From the NCBI GenBank assembly GCA_019426215.1, contig CM033393.1, positions 48,920,645 through 48,984,644 of the forward strand: 64,000 nucleotides of DNA. Reading direction: 5' to 3'. The translations under genes and the position numbers were made by a program. A model generated the notes under the pieces. The model worked only from the letters and a program-made list of their open reading frames with translations. It searched no databases and was not told where the DNA came from. Positions 58,983-64,000 of the stretch are shown piece after piece. Origin of the DNA: Buddleja alternifolia (Eukaryota > Streptophyta > Magnoliopsida > Lamiales > Scrophulariaceae). How positions within the stretch are numbered: position 1 is the stretch's first letter; every line of letters begins with the position of its first letter.

Positions 58983-60779
58983 CTAGATGCAGATATTAGG
59001 AACATAAGCAATTTTCTTAAGATGCTCATTCAGTCCATTGATTGTCTGGTATATTCTGTCCGATTTAGGATGAGTTGTATCCATAACCGTGAATTCGTGA
59101 AATTCATGATTCAACTCTATTGAACTAGCTCCTGAAGGCCTTTTACTGGCTGTCTTCTTCATTCGCAATCTTGCACTTGCAACACTTCCCCAATCTCCTG
59201 TTGCAGCATATATGTTTGACAACATAGAAAACTTCCCTGCATCGGTTGGCTCTAATTTAATTAATTGATCGTTCACCTCTTCTGCAAGTTGCACAGCATT
59301 ATGCATTCTACAAGCCCCTAAAAGGGAACTCAATATAACTACATTTGGTTCAAACGGCATAGTATGTAGAAGCCTAAAAGCTTCACTGAGCCGCCCCCCA
59401 CGACCCAAAAGGTCAATCATGCAACCGTAGTGTTCAATCTCAGGAGAAATTCTATAATCACTCTCCATGCTGTAGAAATAAGAAATTCCCTCTTCGACCA
59501 TACCGGAATGATTACAAGCAGATAAAACACCAACGAATGTCACTTTATCAGGCACAAATCCTTCTCGTTTCATTCTATCGAAAAGCTGAAGAGCCTTTTG
59601 TCCATGCCCATGCATCGCCAGCCCATGAATCATGGCGTTCCATGAATATAAATCTTTTCTTTCGATCGCATTGAAAATACTCCATGACCTGTTCAAGCTC
59701 CCACACTTCCCATACATGTCAACCAAAGCGTTACTCACCAAGGTACCACACTTATTATTACTACACTTCATTATAGACTGATGAACTCTTTTCCCTAAGC
59801 TCAGCAAACCAGACTCTGCACTTGCTGATAAAATACTAACAAACGTCCCGTCATCCAAATCCAATTTCGCCGCCTCCATTTGACTATAAAGCCTAAGTGC
59901 CTCCTTCACAAGACCCTTTTCAGCATACCCGGATATCATTATCGTCCACGTAATCAAATTCTTCACCGGCATATTATCAAACAACACCTTAGCCATCTCA
60001 ACATCACCAGCTTTAGCATAACCCGAAATAACCGTAGACCACGACACGACATCCCTCGATGGCATCTTCTCAAACATCTCAAACGCCGCCTTCATCTCCC
60101 CAGCCTTCGCATACCCATCCAAAATCGCGTTCCAGCTCACTCGATCTCGTTCAGGCATTTCATCGAACAGTTTCTTCGCATCCTTCAACTTACCCGCCTT
60201 CACCAGCCCACTAATCATCGAATTGTAAGTAACTACATCCCTCTCCCCCATTACATCAAACACCATCTTCGCCTCCCCAACACCACCCAATCCACACTTC
60301 GCATACGCATCAATCAACGAATTCGGAACGAACAAATCGGAGTAAAGATTGCACTTCTCCACATGGGCGTGAATCATCCGCACGAACTTCAACCCCGTAC
60401 ACGCCTTTAATAGATACAAATACGTATAATTATCCGGACAAATCCCAGACCACCGCATTTCGCAGAACACCTCGAAAGCTTTCGAAGGCTCAGAGTTCCT
60501 AATATAGGCCTTAATCAAAGTGTTGTACAAATAAACATTAGGGTTCTCAATTTGATCGAACACGTTAACCGCCAACGCCATTTGGCGGCACAAAGACAAC
60601 GCCGAGACGAGCTTCGGCGCAACGAAGGGGTCTTTGTGAAGATTGGACTTGTATATGAGAGCGTGGAGCTGTTTAAGTTCGTTCAAGTTTGTGCATTTAT
60701 GGAGGTCTGCGAGTTTCTGCTCGAAAAGTCTTCGCCGGGAGACGAACGTCGGAGCTCGAATCGGCGCCGGCAACTGCAT
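58983..60779 (-). CDS. Pentatricopeptide repeat protein, PLS class, E/E+ type
   Basis: Intronless, 598 residues. About 12-13 tandem PPR units of alternating P, L and S type run from about residue 50 to 490 (for example N-S-L-I-D-A-Y-A-K-C-G, V-S-W-N-A-I-L-D-G-Y-A-K-A-G-E, V-S-W-S-T-V-I-S-G-Y-A-K-A-G-D). They are followed by an E/E+ extension (G-R-G-G-R-L-S-E-A, S-L-L-G-A-C-R, Y-A-A-T-G-D-W, then S-S-I-E-L). There is no C-terminal DYW deaminase domain. PLS-class proteins bind specific single-stranded RNA in mitochondria or plastids and usually specify C-to-U editing sites. Those without DYW recruit a deaminase in trans. The N terminus (MQLPAPIRAPTFVSRRRLFE) is compatible with organelle import. 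It resembles the protein I recall as At3g29230. Target RNA unknown. Confidence 0.93.
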   Translation of the reverse strand: MQLPAPIRAPTFVSRRRLFEQKLADLHKCTNLNELKQLHALIYKSNLHKDPFVAPKLVSALSLCRQMALAVNVFDQIENPNVYLYNTLIKAYIRNSEPSKAFEVFCEMRWSGICPDNYTYLYLLKACTGLKFVRMIHAHVEKCNLYSDLFVPNSLIDAYAKCGLGGVGEAKMVFDVMGERDVVTYNSMISGLVKAGKLKDAKKLFDEMPERDRVSWNAILDGYAKAGEMKAAFEMFEKMPSRDVVSWSTVISGYAKAGDVEMAKVLFDNMPVKNLITWTIMISGYAEKGLVKEALRLYSQMEAAKLDLDDGTFVSILSASAESGLLSLGKRVHQSIMKCSNNKCGTLVSNALVDMYGKCGSLNRSWSIFNAIERKDLYSWNAMIHGLAMHGHGQKALQLFDRMKREGFVPDKVTFVGVLSACNHSGMVEEGISYFYSMESDYRISPEIEHYGCMIDLLGRGGRLSEAFRLLHTMPFEPNVVILSSLLGACRMHNAVQLAEEVNDQLIKLEPTDAGKFSMLSNIYAATGDWGSVASARLRMKKTASKRPSGASSIELNHEFHEFTVMDTTHPKSDRIYQTINGLNEHLKKIAYVPNICI

Positions 60780-61011
60780 TTTTTGTAGTGTGGTGTATGG
60801 ATAGTAGAGAGTGGAGATAAGGATATTTTTCGTTGCTGTACAAATAATCTGGGATGATATTTTGGGTAAATCTCACTTTGCACCCTGAACTATGAGATGC
60901 ATACAACGTTTTGCCCATGAACTATTGTATTAGTTACTCCTTGCCCCTTGATATTTTGTGGAAAATTCAGTTAATTGTAGTGATCTGAGCTTTGAATTTA
61001 CGTTATTTAGG
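60780..61011. other. PPR promoter region and truncated MITE arm
   Basis: The short 5' flank of the PPR gene. From about 60866, GGTAAATCTCACTTTGCACC resembles a single MITE arm without a partner. Confidence 0.45.
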
Positions 61012-61616
61012 CTCTGTTTGAATGTGTTTTTTCTTTTTCTTTTTCTTTTTTTTTATAAGAAATTTGAACTTGTTTTTATTTTATTTTCAACAGTCATTTT
61101 TTAAAATGTATGGGAAAGTGAGTTTTTTTTATTTTTGTGTGAAAATATCAACATGTTTGGTTGTGTTTCTGAAAATTGTTGGAATTGATGATTTGATGAT
61201 GTGTGAAATGATTGAGTTAGTTAAAAACAATAATTATATAAATAGTATAGATAAAATAATAGATAATATTATATTGATTAAGTAAATTTATAAGTAAAAA
61301 TGATAAAACTTGGCCCATTAAAATGCACTAGAAATACTTAAAATGTGCACAAACCTATGAGGGTTATGCTATGTATTTTATTCCACTATAACACCATAAT
61401 TGTTGTCGAAAATACGTATTTTAAGAAGAAGAAGTGATAGAAAGGAAAATGTGAGTGGGATTTCGTAAAGTAAAAAGAAGTTATCGGAGAATGTGAAAGT
61501 TGAAAATGAAAATAAGTATATTTTCAACTAAGAATGATGAAAACTGTGTATTTTTATTTTTATCTGAAAATAAAAATGAAAAAAGTAAACTACAAACACA
61601 TCCAAACAGGCCCTTA
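61012..61616. mobile_element. hAT-like non-autonomous element
   Basis: About 600 bp. The left end GGCTCTGTTTGAATGTGTTT and the right end read from the opposite strand, GGGCCTGTTTGGATGTGTTT, are inverted repeats of the (C)TGTTTG(G/A) kind seen in plant hAT MITEs. The interior is AT-rich. The 8-bp target duplication is not clear, so the copy is old or the borders are slightly off. Confidence 0.65.
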
Positions 61617-64000
61617 AGTTTTGAGATCAAGATATCGTTTATACGTATTGATCTTACTCAAAATCAATCATAGGTATTGATAATAGATATGATATCTGTA
61701 TGCAAATTTTCATACAACTATTTGTAAAAGGGGTCCAAGGTCGTAATACTACCTTATATACCGGTCATAAGTCATAAGTCATAACTAAAAGATATGGCAG
61801 ATAAAATCTAATTTTGTACAACCCCTTCATGCACCGAAATTGAAGAAACATATATGCGACTCTTATAGGTTGTAAGAGTCTAATACGACAAGGGTCTAAT
61901 ACGGCAAGAGGTCTATTAGAACAAGAAAACTTCTTTATACAACCACTTAATAAACTTTACGAATTTAACCCAAATGGTAACATGCACCTTCCCAGACCTC
62001 TTTTGACAAATATTTAAGAGATATTAAATGAAGATCTTACAAGATTTGTCAGAGATTTGATACATTGAATCGAAAAATAGATAGGTCGTATTTTATTCTA
62101 CCAATGGACAAATACAACTAATTGACCAAAATTGAACACAATTGGATGCAAAGCCCGATAACTTTTACAGCTCTTCGTGCCGTATAAATACATTATCATT
62201 TTCAGCAAACAAATCATCAAACTCTCTTCAACATACTACAAAATTCAGATACACATTTATATTCTCATTTAAAACTTATTTTTCTTGTCTTTTCGATTTT
62301 ACAAAAATACTGACTTGAGCGTCCGATGTGGAAAATAGGTCTACAACCACGTTGTTTCGTTATTTTTTAGAATTATTGCCACGTCATAATCAAGATGGAA
62401 AAATCCCCAAATTCAAATGTTGACCAGAGTTGTTCAAATAATTCATAAAGTATTACTAGAACTCAGATTTAATAAAATCTCTATCATCATGGATCAAACC
62501 ACAAGAATATGAATCAAATATCCAGAAAATCTTTTCGTAGTGAAGAGAAAACAAGATTACTCGCATGTAATGCAAGAAATATTCACTCTCAAGGGTCCTC
62601 AATATTGTATCTATAGGCATACGATTAACATTGGGATTACTTATCATGGGCATGCTTCATGGGCCATTTAGTAGGCTTGCATGTCAACACTTGTGGGTTT
62701 TTACGGATCCATGTTGGGTTCTCCAAGCCACTTTTGCCAGTGCCAAGATTTAACTGGACCTAACTCGCGGCCCATTTCGGGGGTCATTTTGACTAATTCA
62801 GGTATGGGTATTTTATGCCCATATCACGTGTAGGTTTTGTTCTTTACTATTTTATATTTGTTCTTTACTATAACTAAGGAATTTATAAAGAAAGAAAAAA
62901 AACAAATATTAAAGGTATGAACTATGAACAAATAATTTCATACGCCAATCAGCAATAATTTTCCACATTATTTAGTTTAATCTTATAAATATAATACTAT
63001 TTACTATATAATGTGAAATCAATGTTTAATTAATTATGTAATAATATGTGAATTACTATTCTTCAAAATGTGATATAATTCCTCTCTAAAATTAATTTAA
63101 CTCATAAATATTTTTGTAAAATTATTCTATTAATTATTAAATTGAATTGTCATATTATATCTAATATTAAATGCTTTATTTAGAAAAAAAAAATGGTTGT
63201 TATGTAAAATTTGTCGTCATTGAGATTGTAGTTATAGATTTATGAATGTATAATTCCTTGAAATTTTATTTTTACAGCACTCACACGATAATTATTAATT
63301 ACCAACTATCGACTACATTCTATCAACATGAGTGTCACAATTCAGCCACGATGCCCTTTTCCTTTCTTTTTGCCTAAAAATTAAATTGAATTGACCTCCA
63401 ATTATTTGTCACTATATCTTTTTTTTATAAATTCAAAACGAAGGGGGACACCCTAAATATCTAGCCCGATAAATTGAGGTTGATAGTTATAATCATGAGC
63501 CATAAAGACTCTATCTAGCTCTATATAGGAGGGGAGGGCCATAACTTGTAGCAGTTTGAATTTGAATCCAGTACCTCTCAGGTTCTCACATAAAGTGAGA
63601 AGTGGATACCACCATAGGTAGTAAAATACGGGACGGGAAAAGTTCGTCATTTATTATGTACGTGTATATTATGAAATTTTATTAAAAGTTACGGTGAAAT
63701 ATTCAGCTAAAAAGTACTGGAACGAGAAATAAACAGATTCGTAGACGTACGAGTATAATATTGATATAAATGAATTATTCAGCAGTAAAAATACGACTTA
63801 GTTCTATATAAATTTATAAGGTTTATTGCTTGGATTTGCTTTTAATTTATATAAATAATATTTTATATGAGTCATTAATTGACAATAATTAATATTTCGA
63901 TAAATTATTAACGTTCAGAGTTTTTAATTGTATACTACTCAATTAGTATATATAAAAATTAATAATAATTTTTAAGTTTTAAATTAAAAAAATTATTTAT
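61617..64000. other. Intergenic, repeat-rich, no gene recognised
   Basis: AT-rich DNA to the window end. A segment at about 63453-63640 (with TTTGAATTTGAATCC and GTGAGAAGTGGATACC) has moderately balanced composition and may be a degraded SINE or similar repeat, but neither tail nor target duplication is visible. Confidence 0.5.

Noticed and set aside
59880..60410. 176-codon plus-strand frame opposite the PPR gene
   Set aside because: Antisense shadow of the repeat-rich PPR coding sequence, with no domain of its own.
1..64000. CRISPR arrays, operons or a prokaryotic defense system
   Set aside because: The window is nuclear plant DNA with spliced genes. Repeats are transposon-derived and no spaced identical repeat array exists.

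Overview
This is a window of nuclear plant DNA, from a eudicot. The evidence is short phase-matched exons with GT..AG introns, AT-rich introns and intergenic DNA, land-plant-specific families (a CNGC2-type channel, PLS-class PPR, DUF863, plant UGTs), a eukaryotic tRNA-Gln, and dense LINE, SINE, LTR and MITE remnants. The species cannot be fixed from sequence alone. UGT708-like glycosyltransferases occur in many angiosperms.

Layout. Positions 1-17.4 kb are gene-poor: two 3' ends of LINEs, several terminal-inverted-repeat (TIR) elements of Mutator type, and a 1.4-kb segment present twice (about 6.06-8.15 and 14.76-16.21 kb). The first copy has taken two MITE insertions, and the second copy preserves both empty sites. 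Positions 17.5-33.5 kb are a gene-dense island: a cyclic-nucleotide-gated channel of the CNGC2/DND1 type (+), a PTEN phosphatase (+), a U-box E4 ubiquitin ligase of the UBE4/UFD2/MUSE3 type (+) and, convergent, a SpoU/TrmH RNA methyltransferase (-). I recall the CNGC2, E4 and SpoU genes as adjacent in Arabidopsis (At5g15410, At5g15400, At5g15390), so this looks like retained microsynteny with PTEN inserted.

Positions 33.8-37.6 kb hold a young non-autonomous LTR retrotransposon in minus orientation whose interior is packed with TCGA motifs. Positions 39.3-45.8 kb are a tandem array of three UGT708-like (flavonoid C-glycosyltransferase-type) genes in three different states. The first is broken by a 1-nt frameshift and by a 712-bp transposon near its 3' end. 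The second is intact. The third is a full-length open frame that has lost the catalytic His and most of the UDP-sugar-binding core of the PSPG box, so it is a candidate pseudoenzyme. Positions 46-64 kb contain a long-TIR element, tRNA-Gln(UUG), a DUF863 protein, a SINE, a plastid-type DUF179 (YqgE/AlgH-like) protein and an intronless PPR protein, followed by repeat-rich DNA.

Exon structures were assembled by eye from reading frame, GT..AG borders and remembered family sequences. The CDS lengths close in frame for every multi-exon gene (CNGC2-like 677 aa, PTEN 424 aa, UBE4-like 1022 aa, SpoU 364 aa, DUF863 716 aa, DUF179 301 aa).
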